The notes: generated by a model from the sequence alone, not told the origin. Counted from the first letter of the stretch, positions 1 through 7,642 are shown. The stretch is 56,883 nucleotides of DNA from Paludibacteraceae bacterium (GCA_024401555.1 JAKSKV010000019.1:1-56883); one strand, 5' to 3'. Numbers and translations: made by a program.

Positions 1-54
1 TGCACGTGGGCATAGAGAGGCCTCGCGCTTGACAAAAGGAATGACTTTCTTCAT
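1..54 (-). CDS. Partial reading frame at window edge, 5' end only
   Basis: An ATG at complement 54 opens a frame (starts MKKVIPFVKREA) that stays open to the window edge, 18 codons. It follows the TGA of the preceding small frame directly (TGAATG), which suggests translational coupling. Too short to assign; by position it would be the next gene downstream of the capsid block. Confidence 0.35.
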   Translation of the reverse strand, partial: MKKVIPFVKREASLCPRA

Positions 55-210
55 TCAAATATCGTTAAGACTCCTGTAGGTTTCATTAATGAGGACGTGC
101 CAGGAGAGAAGTTGTTCACACCATCCTTCATATAATGCGCAGTAATAGTAGAAGAGATATACCCCCCCCCTAAACAAAACTATCGCATTGATAGGGAGAT
201 TAATAATCAT
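55..210 (-). CDS. Small hypothetical protein with a G9 tract
   Basis: A 51-residue frame starting at ATG complement 210 (MIINLPINAIVLF). A TTG at 237 would add nine residues. A Bacteroidetes -7 element lies upstream at 267-274. A 9-codon frame (MEKKRFYDY) opens at complement 229 with a better leader and overlaps this start, so that frame may be a leader peptide. The coding strand has nine consecutive G (C9 at 162-170 as given), so slippage would change the product. The stop abuts the next ATG. No family recognised; it could be noncoding. Confidence 0.35.
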   Translation of the reverse strand: MIINLPINAIVLFRGGVYLFYYYCALYEGWCEQLLSWHVLINETYRSLNDI

Positions 211-266
211 AAAAACGTTTCTTTTCCATATTTTCAAGTTTTAGTTGGTTTTGTAATTTGATGATG

Positions 267-274
267 CAAAGATA
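267..274 (-). promoter_or_regulatory. Promoter -7 element (TATCTTTG)
   Basis: Reads TATCTTTG on the minus strand and fits the Bacteroidetes TAnnTTTG consensus. It directly follows the T-run of the terminator hairpin at 278-310, so one transcription unit ends and the next begins within about 40 nt. Confidence 0.6.
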
Positions 275-277
275 GAA

Positions 278-310
278 AAAAGGCTGCAACGGGGTGTTAC
301 AGCCTTTTAG
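278..310 (-). terminator. Rho-independent terminator
   Basis: GGCTG-AAC / GTT-CAGCC hairpin with an A/T run on both sides. On the minus strand it ends in a T6 run, so it should terminate the capsid-region transcript. Close copies occur at 19432-19461, 39131-39162 and 46846-46876. Confidence 0.65.
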
Positions 311-316
311 GTATAG

Positions 317-400
317 CAATATGGCTGAGCCATATTGAACGGGGATAGGAAAGACCGAGGGAGAACCCTCGGGAACAGTGGCGGGGAACGGTGGCTGGGC
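317..400 (+). repeat. Hairpin-module array 1 (two hairpin types)
   Basis: Contains an ATATG-GCTGAGC-CATAT type hairpin, then CCGAGGG-AGAA-CCCTCGG, then GGAACGGTGGCTGG-like linkers. This is the first of about 26 intergenic arrays. Four hairpin types occur: (1) variable arms around GCTGAGC, (2) CCGARGG/CCYTCGG with an AGAA loop, (3) TTGCCGA/TCGGCAA, (4) GGGAAAG/CTTTCCC. Each is followed by GAACGG or a close variant. All copies I found are in this orientation even though the flanking genes here run on the minus strand. Confidence 0.85.
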
Positions 401-410
401 GGAGCGAGGG

Positions 411-977
411 TTACTCGCCTGGCTCAGATGCTTGAACCGCACTTGCGAGCATTGAATCCCAACCCTCTTCCGGCTCCTTCACGAACATGTTAGGATAGAA
501 CACGTTCTTGAGAGTGCCGCTGAGATTAACCTGACGGTCATCCTCTGGTGCCTTACCAGTATCAGCGCTGATACCATCAGCTTCATAGACAAACTTACGG
601 TCTGGGTGATACACAATCTGTGAAACCTCACCATCCTTGACGATGTAGCCGCAGTCGAGGTTGTTGAGAGCACGTGCAACCTTAGAAGAATCCTTGTTTA
701 CTGCCTCAAGGACGAAATCAAGCTGCTGCTTGAAACCACCGCGATAGCCCTGTGAACTACCTACGATACCCTGAGAATCCTCCTTGCACTCGAACTTGTA
801 GAGACCCTTGCCTTCCTGAAACTCAGGTGTTGACCACTCGTTGTCATTGCGTGTGAGAGGGGCTTTAAGGTCGCTCTTCACGAATACATATACGATGGAA
901 CCGAGACCACCGAAATCCTCCATACAATCCGTACCTGCGAGAATGTTCTGGAGAGTAGGACATTTAACTTCTGGCAT
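411..977 (-). CDS. Hypothetical phage protein downstream of capsid, likely virion structural
   Basis: 188 residues, starting MPEVKCPTLQNI. It follows the capsid gene by 28 nt, behind the same A/C-rich leader type (CACTAACACACAAACA) used by other structural genes here. No motif I can name. It is soluble, with no signal peptide or membrane segment. Immediately downstream of a capsid gene one expects head-completion or tail-tube proteins; that is inference from gene order. Confidence 0.75.
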   Translation of the reverse strand: MPEVKCPTLQNILAGTDCMEDFGGLGSIVYVFVKSDLKAPLTRNDNEWSTPEFQEGKGLYKFECKEDSQGIVGSSQGYRGGFKQQLDFVLEAVNKDSSKVARALNNLDCGYIVKDGEVSQIVYHPDRKFVYEADGISADTGKAPEDDRQVNLSGTLKNVFYPNMFVKEPEEGWDSMLASAVQASEPGE

Positions 978-1005
978 ATTTTTATGTGTGTTTGTGTGTT
1001 AGTGA

Positions 1006-2235
1006 TTACTCTACGATAACTGTTGCTACAGTGTAAGCGCCATTCATGACAACCTCAACCTCTGCTGTTGTGAATGTCTTGCCGTCAATAGACCAAGCCT
1101 TGAATGTCTTACCACCTGTTGCTGTAGCCTTGAGAGTTACACGTGTGCCCTCTGCATACTTAGTACCAGCTTCGTATGCCTCGCCATTCACCTGAACTGT
1201 TGCGTTCTGAGCATTAACTACAAGTTCTGTGTCTGTGTAGTCGCCCTGAACATCGTTAGTGTTGATGAAAGAACCAGAAGAGATAGCGAACGCATAAGGG
1301 AGGATATTGCGGACGTTAGCACCCTGGATAGACTGAATCTGGGCAACGTAGTCACGTGTGTCCTGTGAAGGCTCTTCCTTAACGTCGATGAAAGACTGGT
1401 TGTTCTCTGTGTCAACAGCGTACATGAAGTTCTGGTCGATGGTAGCGATAAGGCAGTCACCAGTACCGATAGAATCAAGAGGAACGATCTCTACGCCGCT
1501 GAGCTCAGGGATGGTATAAGACTTACCGATGGTGTAGTCAACCTTATAGTTGCCCTTGAACTTATTAGCATAAGCACGAGCGATATAGACACCACGCTTG
1601 AGGTCGCAGTAGATCTTACACTTCTTGCGAAGACGCTGGTCGAGCTTCATTACCCACTCCTCAAGAGCATCGTATGCGCTTGTGTCATCGGTAGATGTAG
1701 GCTGGTTGATGGCAGACTTAGCAATAAGGTTGCCGTTAGCAGCAGAGATAGTGCCGTTAGCGATCTCTGCGTTGATACGTGTCATCCAACCAGAGTAGAG
1801 GTTCTTCTTAGGGTCAGAAGAGTTCTCGTCACCATACCACTTACAAGCAGCGAGATCCTCTGCATAAGTGAGAAGGAGTGCCTCCATTGTCTCAGTAAGG
1901 AGAGGGAAGTTACCCTGAGCGTCAACACCAAAGATAGTCTCAGCGAACTCATCAGCATTGAAGCGGATGCGGGCAACAGAGAGGTGAGCAGAAAGCTCGC
2001 GCTCCTCGATGTAGCCAATCTTAGACTCCTCGACGTTACCAACCTTCTTGCGGCGAGTGATGCCACCCTTACGAACGAAGAGGTGCTCAACGAGCTTGTA
2101 CTGAACGCCGCTTACCATTTTTACGCCCATACGGTCGTTTTCCTCTGCGTCAACGTAACCTGGGCCAAGCATTACATTTTTTGAGACGAGCTCTGCAACG
2201 TGCTGGAGCTTCTCAAGACCAATAGCATTTGCCAT
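1006..2235 (-). CDS. Major capsid protein (likely), with C-terminal InlB-repeat-like domain
   Basis: 409 residues, starting MANAIGLEKLQHVAEL. The body has the size and position of a tailed-phage major capsid protein: directly downstream of the maturation protease/scaffold and behind a strong A/C-rich leader. Residues about 337-409 look like a divergent InlB B-repeat or Ig-like module (GTRVTLKATATGGKTF, then FKAWSIDG), which would sit on the capsid surface as a decoration. The capsid call rests on gene order and general appearance, because I cannot run a fold comparison. Alternative: another abundant virion protein. Confidence 0.7.
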   Translation of the reverse strand: MANAIGLEKLQHVAELVSKNVMLGPGYVDAEENDRMGVKMVSGVQYKLVEHLFVRKGGITRRKKVGNVEESKIGYIEERELSAHLSVARIRFNADEFAETIFGVDAQGNFPLLTETMEALLLTYAEDLAACKWYGDENSSDPKKNLYSGWMTRINAEIANGTISAANGNLIAKSAINQPTSTDDTSAYDALEEWVMKLDQRLRKKCKIYCDLKRGVYIARAYANKFKGNYKVDYTIGKSYTIPELSGVEIVPLDSIGTGDCLIATIDQNFMYAVDTENNQSFIDVKEEPSQDTRDYVAQIQSIQGANVRNILPYAFAISSGSFINTNDVQGDYTDTELVVNAQNATVQVNGEAYEAGTKYAEGTRVTLKATATGGKTFKAWSIDGKTFTTAEVEVVMNGAYTVATVIVE

Positions 2236-2280
2236 AATTGTAAAGATTTATTTGTGTTAGTGTTGTTGTGAATTTATAGG

Positions 2281-2312
2281 CGATGGGGTGAACCCCATCG
2301 AACAGGGGCGGG
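2281..2312 (+). repeat. Hairpin module 2
   Basis: CGATGGGG-TGAA-CCCCATCG followed by AACAGGGGCGG. A type-1 variant with a shortened loop, between the capsid and protease genes. Confidence 0.7.
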
Positions 2313-2313
2313 A

Positions 2314-2877
2314 TTAGAGACCGTGAGACTTGAGCCAAGCAGCCTTGCGAGCGCGGAACTCAGTCATAGACTCCTTGCCATCCCATGTTGGGTAGTCTGC
2401 ACCTTCCTCTGCTGGAGTCTGAGGCTCTGCGCCGTTGTTAGCAGGTGACTCACCTTCGCCCTCTGCCTTAGCAGGTGCAGATGTGAGCTTTGCAATCTGA
2501 GCATCCTTGTCAGCAAGTGACTGCTCTGCTGTAGCGAGTGCATCCTTTGCGCCTTTAAGGTCAGCTTCCAACTGTGCCTTGGCATCAGCGAGTGCCTTGA
2601 TTTCATCGTCCTTACCAGCAAGAGTCTTGTCTGCCTCTTCCTTGTCATTCATGGCAGTGGCAAGCTGCTCCTCAATTTCCTTGCTGTGTGCCTGTGCATC
2701 AGCAAGTGCCTTCTCAGCATTGGCTACCTTTTCGTTAGCCTCTGTGATTGCTGCATCCTTATCGGCAAGTGCCTTTTCGTTAGCATCGAGAAGAGCGACA
2801 TTAAGGAATGTACCCTCTTCTGTAACGACAAGTTCCTCTACGCCGAGAGCAGCCTGGGTGAGTGGATAATTGTTCAT
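2314..2877 (-). CDS. Internal-start scaffold protein (nested in protease gene)
   Basis: 187 residues in the same frame as the protease gene, starting at an internal ATG (MNNYPLTQAALG). The sequence just before it (CACTAACACCCAAACAACA) matches the leader type before the capsid, the 188-residue gene and the gene at 21854, which is unexpected inside a coding region. The product would be the coiled-coil scaffold without protease, like Nu3 nested in the C gene of lambda. Inference from the leader match. Confidence 0.6.
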   Translation of the reverse strand: MNNYPLTQAALGVEELVVTEEGTFLNVALLDANEKALADKDAAITEANEKVANAEKALADAQAHSKEIEEQLATAMNDKEEADKTLAGKDDEIKALADAKAQLEADLKGAKDALATAEQSLADKDAQIAKLTSAPAKAEGEGESPANNGAEPQTPAEEGADYPTWDGKESMTEFRARKAAWLKSHGL

Positions 2878-3801
2878 ATCTATTGTTGTTTGGGTGTTAG
2901 TGGCTTGGGTGGTGGATGTTGGGTGTTGGGTGGTAGAGTCAAGCAAGGAAGCAATGACCGCATCGAGTGTAGTCTTTCCATCCATGAGGATGCCATCCAC
3001 ATCAACAGCATTGAAGGTAGCGCCGTGAAGATGCTCGTCAGTGGCATTAGGGCAAGCAGCCTTTACGTCTGCCATAAACTGATCTGCAAGGTTATCAAGG
3101 TCAGCAAGGAGGTCTTCATAGTTTCCCTCGCAAGCATCACGATACCATTTGTTCTTTTCGTAAGATTCCTTAGCATAAAGCTCATGGTAGGTCTGGTTGG
3201 TGTATTCGTTCTTCTCACCGTCCTTCAGAGTATAGAAGGCTGCCATGACACCTATAGAACCAATCATATCCTGGTCGTTCATATAGTAACGACCATCACA
3301 GAGGGCAGCGAGATACATTGCTGCCGATGCACACATTCCGTCAACGAAAGCAACACATTCCTTTCCGTGCTCATGAGCATAGTTGATGGCGTATTTGTAG
3401 TCAGCGATAGCAGCGGCAGAACCGCCAGGAGAGTTGATGTAGAAAATGACACCAGAACACTCTTCCTCACTTACTGCCTCTATGACAGCATCGCGGAGAT
3501 CCACAGAACCGTATGAACAAGCATCACCATTGCGTGTGATGGGGCCGCAGACAGGAAGAATGCACACATAGGATTGTACGGATGGTTCGTTTTCATCATG
3601 CTCTACATGAGAACCCGGCATAGCCATACGGAAAGTATCACCCTCCGCACTCATGGCCATACGCCAAGCCTGTTTCTTCTCAAACTGACCAAGTGCCACA
3701 TGACCATTGAGATTATTCTGGATGATATTACGGAAGGTGTGTAGGCTTTCCGGGTGCATCATCCATTTCTTGTTAGTCAATATTTCAAGAAGTCCGTTCA
3801 T
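2314..3801 (-). CDS. Head maturation protease (S49/ClpP-like) fused to scaffold domain
   Basis: 495 residues from the ATG at complement 3801, chosen because it sits about 34 nt past a TACCTTTG -7 element behind an A/C-rich leader; an upstream in-frame ATG would overlap the promoter. Residues about 80-300 are an S49/ClpP-type serine protease domain: oxyanion-loop motif SPGGS (about 124-128) and the putative nucleophile Ser in GMCASAAMYLA (about 159). A Thr/Gln-rich linker follows. Then an Ala/Glu/Lys-rich coiled coil (about 330-440) and a short C-terminal capsid-binding-like tail make a scaffold region. In tailed phages this protein assembles the procapsid and then degrades the scaffold. It lies directly upstream of the capsid gene. 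Confidence 0.88.
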   Translation of the reverse strand: MNGLLEILTNKKWMMHPESLHTFRNIIQNNLNGHVALGQFEKKQAWRMAMSAEGDTFRMAMPGSHVEHDENEPSVQSYVCILPVCGPITRNGDACSYGSVDLRDAVIEAVSEEECSGVIFYINSPGGSAAAIADYKYAINYAHEHGKECVAFVDGMCASAAMYLAALCDGRYYMNDQDMIGSIGVMAAFYTLKDGEKNEYTNQTYHELYAKESYEKNKWYRDACEGNYEDLLADLDNLADQFMADVKAACPNATDEHLHGATFNAVDVDGILMDGKTTLDAVIASLLDSTTQHPTSTTQATNTQTTIDMNNYPLTQAALGVEELVVTEEGTFLNVALLDANEKALADKDAAITEANEKVANAEKALADAQAHSKEIEEQLATAMNDKEEADKTLAGKDDEIKALADAKAQLEADLKGAKDALATAEQSLADKDAQIAKLTSAPAKAEGEGESPANNGAEPQTPAEEGADYPTWDGKESMTEFRARKAAWLKSHGL

Positions 3802-3834
3802 ATTTTTGTTTGGGTTGTTGTAATTTTTCATTGG

Positions 3835-3842
3835 CAAAGGTA
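3835..3842 (-). promoter_or_regulatory. Promoter -7 element for protease-capsid operon
   Basis: TACCTTTG on the minus strand, about 34 nt before the protease ATG. Preceded by the terminator at 3871-3899, so the head operon is a separate transcription unit. Confidence 0.65.
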
Positions 3843-3870
3843 CGGGGTTTTGCTATGGATGATGTAACGA

Positions 3871-3899
3871 AAAAATGCCCACCCTCACGGGCAGGCATT
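3871..3899 (-). terminator. Terminator upstream of head operon
   Basis: On the minus strand AATGCC-GCCC / GGG-GGGCATT followed by T6. Ends the transcript coming from 4120-4602. The rest of 3900-4119 is AT-rich, with a perfect 8-bp inverted repeat AGATATAC/GTATATCT at 3933-3953 and no gene that I can support. Confidence 0.6.
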
Positions 3900-4119
3900 A
3901 CACATAATTTTTGTTTCATTAGTAAAATACTTAGATATACCGCTTGTATATCTTGAAGTTTGTTTCCTAAACTTAACAAACAATTTGTTTTAGAGTTCGT
4001 ACTTATATACTAAGTATAATCTAAAAAGATGATAGATGAAAAACGCCTCACGGCGGACGCTAATAAAGAGAGATTTTTTTTCAACATAAATCAAATCTAC
4101 ATAATCTTATAACACTTAT

Positions 4120-4602
4120 TCACGAAAAAACAGGTGTAGTGAGCAATACCGCCTGATAGTTACTCTTGCATGAGTAATTAACGGTAATGGTATGCTCTGT
4201 GGCATCATTTACCTCCGTGGTGACTTCACTTGCAGAAGGAAGGCTATATAACAGGTAATAATATCCATCTTCGGTTTTATATACTACGTATATATCCTCT
4301 GCCACAGGGTATTCAAGGGCTTTTATAGCCTCTGACACATTATCCTTAATGGTTGCGGTAAGGGTGTGGGAAGTGATCTTTCCCGATTCCTTGCGCGACT
4401 GCACCTGACGGAGTGTAGCAGGTTGGTCGAGAGGTGTAATATCGTCGCCAAGAGCCAAAACGCAGAGCGCGGTCTTGAAACCGCAGTTCTCCATTGTCCT
4501 TACTGGGAAGGTGAGATTGGATGGCATCGGAAGAATACACTCCGATGCGCGGTAGTAGCGAACTTCCACTATGTCGCGGATAAATCTTTCTATTTGTTCC
4601 AT
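4120..4602 (-). CDS. Hypothetical phage protein
   Basis: 160 residues, starting MEQIERFIRDIVEVRYY. The C-terminal half is rich in beta-strand and Thr/Val residues. No motif recognised and no membrane segment. It is separated from the protease gene by a terminator and promoter, so it belongs to the upstream unit. A virion or assembly protein is plausible from position only. Confidence 0.65.
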   Translation of the reverse strand: MEQIERFIRDIVEVRYYRASECILPMPSNLTFPVRTMENCGFKTALCVLALGDDITPLDQPATLRQVQSRKESGKITSHTLTATIKDNVSEAIKALEYPVAEDIYVVYKTEDGYYYLLYSLPSASEVTTEVNDATEHTITVNYSCKSNYQAVLLTTPVFS

Positions 4603-4737
4603 AGTTTAATTATTTATTGTTTCCTTTTTGCTGATTTTTTCGCATTCCCCTAACTGATTATTCTCTCGCAAAACGAAAAATGCTATTATTTGTACTTTTT
4701 TAACAAATATTTTTACATTCGTTAACGAGCGAAGGGG

Positions 4738-4862
4738 TATGGCTGAGCCATATTGGACGGGATAGGAATGACCGAAGGAGAACCTTCGGGAACGGGGGCG
4801 GGGGACGGAAGGAACTTGCCGGAATCGGCAAGGAACGGGGGGCGACCTGCCAAAGATGGCTG
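4738..4862 (+). repeat. Hairpin-module array 3
   Basis: Type 1 (TATGGCTGAGCCATA), type 2 (CCGAAGG-AGAA-CCTTCGG), type 3 (TTGCCGG/TCGGCAA) and a degenerate type 3 at the end. The 4603-4737 stretch before it is AT-rich with nothing further recognised. Confidence 0.8.
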
Positions 4863-4864
4863 GG

Positions 4865-5629
4865 TTACTTCAAGTGTATAATCCTCTCATCCGTGTCTTG
4901 GTAGGTGATGTCCTCGTTATCTACAGTGAGAATATCGGGAAGAGAGAACTCCTGAAGCATACGCCACATCTTGATTCGGAGGGCATTGAACTCGTGGAGA
5001 TCCTTTGATACGCTAATGTCGTAATGAAGGAGAAAACGTTCCAGCATACTGTTGCGCTTGCGTTCAATCTGCCTGTCATCGTTGATGCTTCCGTGAGGAT
5101 ATAGGCAGTGTATCTTTGTCTTGCGGTTCCATTCGCCGAGGGCTATAAGGAAGTCTTCGACAAAGCAGTTGACGAGAGAAGGAACTTCAAGGGACGATAT
5201 GTTCCAACCAGCATTGACATAACGGTACTCACCGTCAAGGAATACCCGTTGGGGTAACTGAATGCACAGGTAGTCGTAGTCCTCTGTATTGCCGTGCCTT
5301 AATTGCCGACAATAGAGCTGTGCAATCTCCTCGTATGTCAGATACTGCTTGGGGTCACGTTTCAGCATTATCTTCTGCGTCACTGGGGAGTAACCACGCA
5401 TTAGTTGTTTCCATTCCTGCTGTGAGAAGCACGGGGGGATGCGACCATCAGAATGCGCGGAAACCATCGGTGACAGATTTTGGGATATGCACCTGTACTG
5501 CGCATCAAATTCGCTAAACACGAGAGGTTCCTCTGGAGGAAGGAATATCTGCTTACCTTGCGCATCCATCATGGAATTACGCGCAAAGTTGGCGAGATAG
5601 GAAGGAAGGCGAAGGTATATGTTTGACAT
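4865..5629 (-). CDS. Hypothetical protein, 254 residues
   Basis: Starts MSNIYLRLPSYLANFARN. Soluble, charged C-terminal half with predicted helices. No catalytic motif recognised. It is followed upstream, 20 nt away, by the thioredoxin-like gene and likely cotranscribed with it. Function unknown. Confidence 0.7.
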   Translation of the reverse strand: MSNIYLRLPSYLANFARNSMMDAQGKQIFLPPEEPLVFSEFDAQYRCISQNLSPMVSAHSDGRIPPCFSQQEWKQLMRGYSPVTQKIMLKRDPKQYLTYEEIAQLYCRQLRHGNTEDYDYLCIQLPQRVFLDGEYRYVNAGWNISSLEVPSLVNCFVEDFLIALGEWNRKTKIHCLYPHGSINDDRQIERKRNSMLERFLLHYDISVSKDLHEFNALRIKMWRMLQEFSLPDILTVDNEDITYQDTDERIIHLK

Positions 5630-5649
5630 AAAAGGAATGATTAAAGATT

Positions 5650-5874
5650 TTAGAGTTTCAGTATATCTGGCAGTTTGGTGAGTGTTGTCACGACGTTTCC
5701 TGCGGGGTCTATCTCTATGACCGTAGGAGTGTGACGGACACCATATTTCTCTGCGAGAGCCATGCCCTCGTCTGTACTGACATCAACAGTGATATGCTCG
5801 ATGCCCTTGCGCTCAAAATATAATGAGACCTGCTTGCAAGGGAAGCATGTGGGAGAGGTGAATTTATACAACAT
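5650..5874 (-). CDS. Thioredoxin/glutaredoxin-like protein
   Basis: 74 residues with an N-terminal redox motif CFPC (residues 10-13) after a beta strand, and a cis-proline-like HTPTVIEI segment (about 48-55) as in thioredoxin-fold proteins. Shorter than a full thioredoxin (about 105 residues) and closer to glutaredoxin size. It would reduce a protein disulfide or serve ribonucleotide reductase. Phages often carry such genes beside nucleotide-metabolism genes, and a dUTPase lies 900 nt upstream in the same direction. Confidence 0.85.
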   Translation of the reverse strand: MLYKFTSPTCFPCKQVSLYFERKGIEHITVDVSTDEGMALAEKYGVRHTPTVIEIDPAGNVVTTLTKLPDILKL

Positions 5875-5909
5875 GTGGTTGATGGGTGATAGGTGATGGA
5901 TGGTAGGGA

Positions 5910-6011
5910 TTCAGGCTGATGCCTGAAGAACGGAGACAGGAAAGACCGAGGGAGAACCCTCGGGGACGGTGGCTGGGAACGGTGGCCTTACCAAATATGG
6001 CAAAGAACGGA
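5910..6011 (+). repeat. Hairpin-module array 4
   Basis: Type-1 variant TTCAGGCTGATGCCTGAA, type 2 CCGAGGG-AGAA-CCCTCGG, linkers GGCTGGGAACGGTGGC and a weak type 3. Confidence 0.8.
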
Positions 6012-6015
6012 GAGG

Positions 6016-6276
6016 TCACCTCGGCAACTGCACTTCCATGCCCGCTTCTATCTGCCTTAGCATTTCCTGACAGATATGAATGATTTTCTTGTAATCAAGG
6101 GCACGGGAGTCAATGGCTGACATACCCGGCTCTTCCTTCGTGCGGAGTATGCGCTTTACGATGTCAGCATCCCAGGGATTAAGATGATACTCTGCCCATA
6201 TATCCCAAGGTTGGATGGTGTGCTGTGCGTAATTGCTATTGCCTACGTTATGAGAACGTACTTCGTTTTCTACCAT
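6016..6276 (-). CDS. DUF3310-like small protein
   Basis: 86 residues from ATG complement 6276 (MVENEVRSHNVGN). That start overlaps the stop of the upstream gene by one base (TAATG), typical of translational coupling; an earlier in-frame start would overlap it by 46 nt. The layout IQPWDIWAEYHLNPW, then DIVKRILRTKE, then DYKKIIHICQEML resembles the DUF3310 (SaV-like) phage family. That family's function is not established; it is often near nucleotide metabolism genes, as here. Confidence 0.7.
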   Translation of the reverse strand: MVENEVRSHNVGNSNYAQHTIQPWDIWAEYHLNPWDADIVKRILRTKEEPGMSAIDSRALDYKKIIHICQEMLRQIEAGMEVQLPR

Positions 6277-6563
6277 TATTTCTTGAGTTTGAGAGGTGAA
6301 ATGAGCAGAGGGTTTTCGCATGACTGCGCCGCCTCGATAGGCTGTACGCCAAACTCACTCAAAGCATCATCCTTACATACCACCTTGCCACCGGCAACGG
6401 TCTTATGCTTGGAGCATTGATAGCAGGAGAAGAGGGAGAATGTCGGTTCGACCTCCATCTTGAAAGTGTCACGGAAAAGAGTTTTTATCTGCTCAGTGAA
6501 CTTGTCAACATCTGACACTGAAGGTGCGCCTTTGACGCGAAGAGAGATTTGGGTTATTTTCAT
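6276..6563 (-). CDS. Small Cys-containing hypothetical protein
   Basis: 95 residues, starting MKITQISLRVKGAPSV. Has a CYQCSKH motif (about 48-54) and further Cys near 63 and 81, possibly a zinc knuckle. Stop overlaps the next start. No family recognised. Confidence 0.7.
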   Translation of the reverse strand: MKITQISLRVKGAPSVSDVDKFTEQIKTLFRDTFKMEVEPTFSLFSCYQCSKHKTVAGGKVVCKDDALSEFGVQPIEAAQSCENPLLISPLKLKK

Positions 6564-6659
6564 AAGGACCCCCTCGTTCCCCCTTAAAGGGGGATGATGC
6601 TACGCGCAGAGGGGAGGGCGCGGCTATTTTGGGATTATTTAGATTGTATTATAGGGGGC

Positions 6660-6749
6660 AATAGGGCTGAGCCCTATCAGGAAGGACCGAGGGAGAACCC
6701 TCGGGAACGGTGGCTGGGAACAGTGGCTGGGAACGGTGGCTGGGAACGA
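6660..6749 (+). repeat. Hairpin-module array 5
   Basis: Type 1 (ATAGGGCTGAGCCCTAT), type 2 (CCGAGGG-AGAA-CCCTCGG), then four GGGAACGGTGGCT-like linker copies in tandem. Ends at the dUTPase stop codon. Confidence 0.8.
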
Positions 6750-7226
6750 TTACTGCCCATTTGCTGCACCGAAACCTTTTTCTCCACGTTCTGTCTTTGA
6801 CAAGCTATCAACAATGAGGAGATCCGTATCAGGAACGGACTGGAACAGCAGTTGGGATATTTCCTGATGCTTCTTCAAATGCAGGGTGTTATAGAAACAG
6901 CGAATATCACGCACGATGAGTATTGCGCCGACCTCACCCCGATAATCGCTATCAATAAGGCCTAACTGCACATCTGCATCTATACGAAATTCCCTGCCAT
7001 CAGCATCATAGGCTTGAATGCCCTTTGCTGCATATCCTGCACGGGTACGGTCATCAAGTTCAATGTCTATTGGCATTTCAAGCTTGAAGCCAAGTGGAAT
7101 GATCTGTCTGCCATAATGGATGTCTATGTCTGCTGGAATATAGGCATCATAGGCGGCAGAGCCTTTCGTAGCCTTCGCTGGCATCTTGAATCCCTCACGT
7201 AGCGGAACTATCTTTATCGGTATCAT
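6750..7226 (-). CDS. dut: dUTP diphosphatase (dUTPase)
   Basis: 158 residues. Hydrolyses dUTP to dUMP and pyrophosphate, keeping uracil out of phage DNA. Trimeric dUTPase motifs are visible in order: motif 1 GSAAYDAYIP (about 22-31), motif 2 with the IPLGFKLEMP segment (about 43-52), motif 3 GLIDSDYRGEVG (about 88-99), motif 4 around ISQLLFQ, and the Gly-rich motif 5 RGEKGFGAANGQ at the C-terminus. Motif 5 differs slightly from the usual RGxxGFGSTG. Lies one base downstream of a membrane protein gene. Confidence 0.93.
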   Translation of the reverse strand: MIPIKIVPLREGFKMPAKATKGSAAYDAYIPADIDIHYGRQIIPLGFKLEMPIDIELDDRTRAGYAAKGIQAYDADGREFRIDADVQLGLIDSDYRGEVGAILIVRDIRCFYNTLHLKKHQEISQLLFQSVPDTDLLIVDSLSKTERGEKGFGAANGQ

Positions 7227-7227
7227 A

Positions 7228-7602
7228 TTATTTTTTGTTTAGAAATTTCATTGCGATACAATCCATAAGAACGAACCAGAACCACATGGCATGGAATCCC
7301 GCGAAGAAGAACACGATACGCCATACCTGTGATATAAGAGTGAAATTCAGACAAAGCAGGAACTGGATGAAGAGCTCAAGACCATTCTCGCGCTTGGATA
7401 GTGAATGTAGCCTATAGGCACGATACGCAGGCTTATGCCACATCATCACATATCCCATCATACGGAACATCATGCACAGCAACATACCATAGATATGTAT
7501 GTGTGTGTGCGCATACGGCGCGAACCATATATACGCAACACACACAAGTGTGGATGATAGGATAATATCGGTTAAGAATAGTATGATGTCTGACGGTTTC
7601 AT
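7228..7602 (-). CDS. Small integral membrane protein
   Basis: 124 residues from ATG complement 7602 (MKPSDIILFLTDIIL), chosen because a TACCTTTG element sits at 7635-7642 just upstream. About four hydrophobic segments, e.g. near 5-25, 30-60 (with a Met-rich LLCMMFRMMGYVMM), 80-100 and 100-118. First gene of its operon, before dUTPase. Function unknown. Confidence 0.75.
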   Translation of the reverse strand: MKPSDIILFLTDIILSSTLVCVAYIWFAPYAHTHIHIYGMLLCMMFRMMGYVMMWHKPAYRAYRLHSLSKRENGLELFIQFLLCLNFTLISQVWRIVFFFAGFHAMWFWFVLMDCIAMKFLNKK

Positions 7603-7634
7603 TATTAATGGATAAAGTGTTTTGGAAACATCGG

Positions 7635-7642
7635 CAAAGGTA
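7635..7642 (-). promoter_or_regulatory. Promoter -7 element (TACCTTTG), minus
   Basis: Drives the membrane protein-dUTPase unit. Divergent from the plus-strand promoter at 7727-7734, so the 7603-7786 gap is a bidirectional control region. Confidence 0.6.

Noticed and set aside
317-400. Hairpin arrays as ordinary rho-independent terminators
   Set aside because: Most lack T-runs, occur in strings of several, and keep one orientation even where genes run the other way; separate clear terminators exist nearby.
2686-3516. 276-codon plus-strand frame across the protease gene
   Set aside because: Antisense shadow of the protease/scaffold gene, rich in Cys, Val and Ser as expected from complementing its codons.
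7228-7602. Membrane protein 7228-7602 as a holin
   Set aside because: It has membrane segments but is paired with dUTPase under an early-type promoter; the gene at 42855-43307 next to endolysin is a better holin.
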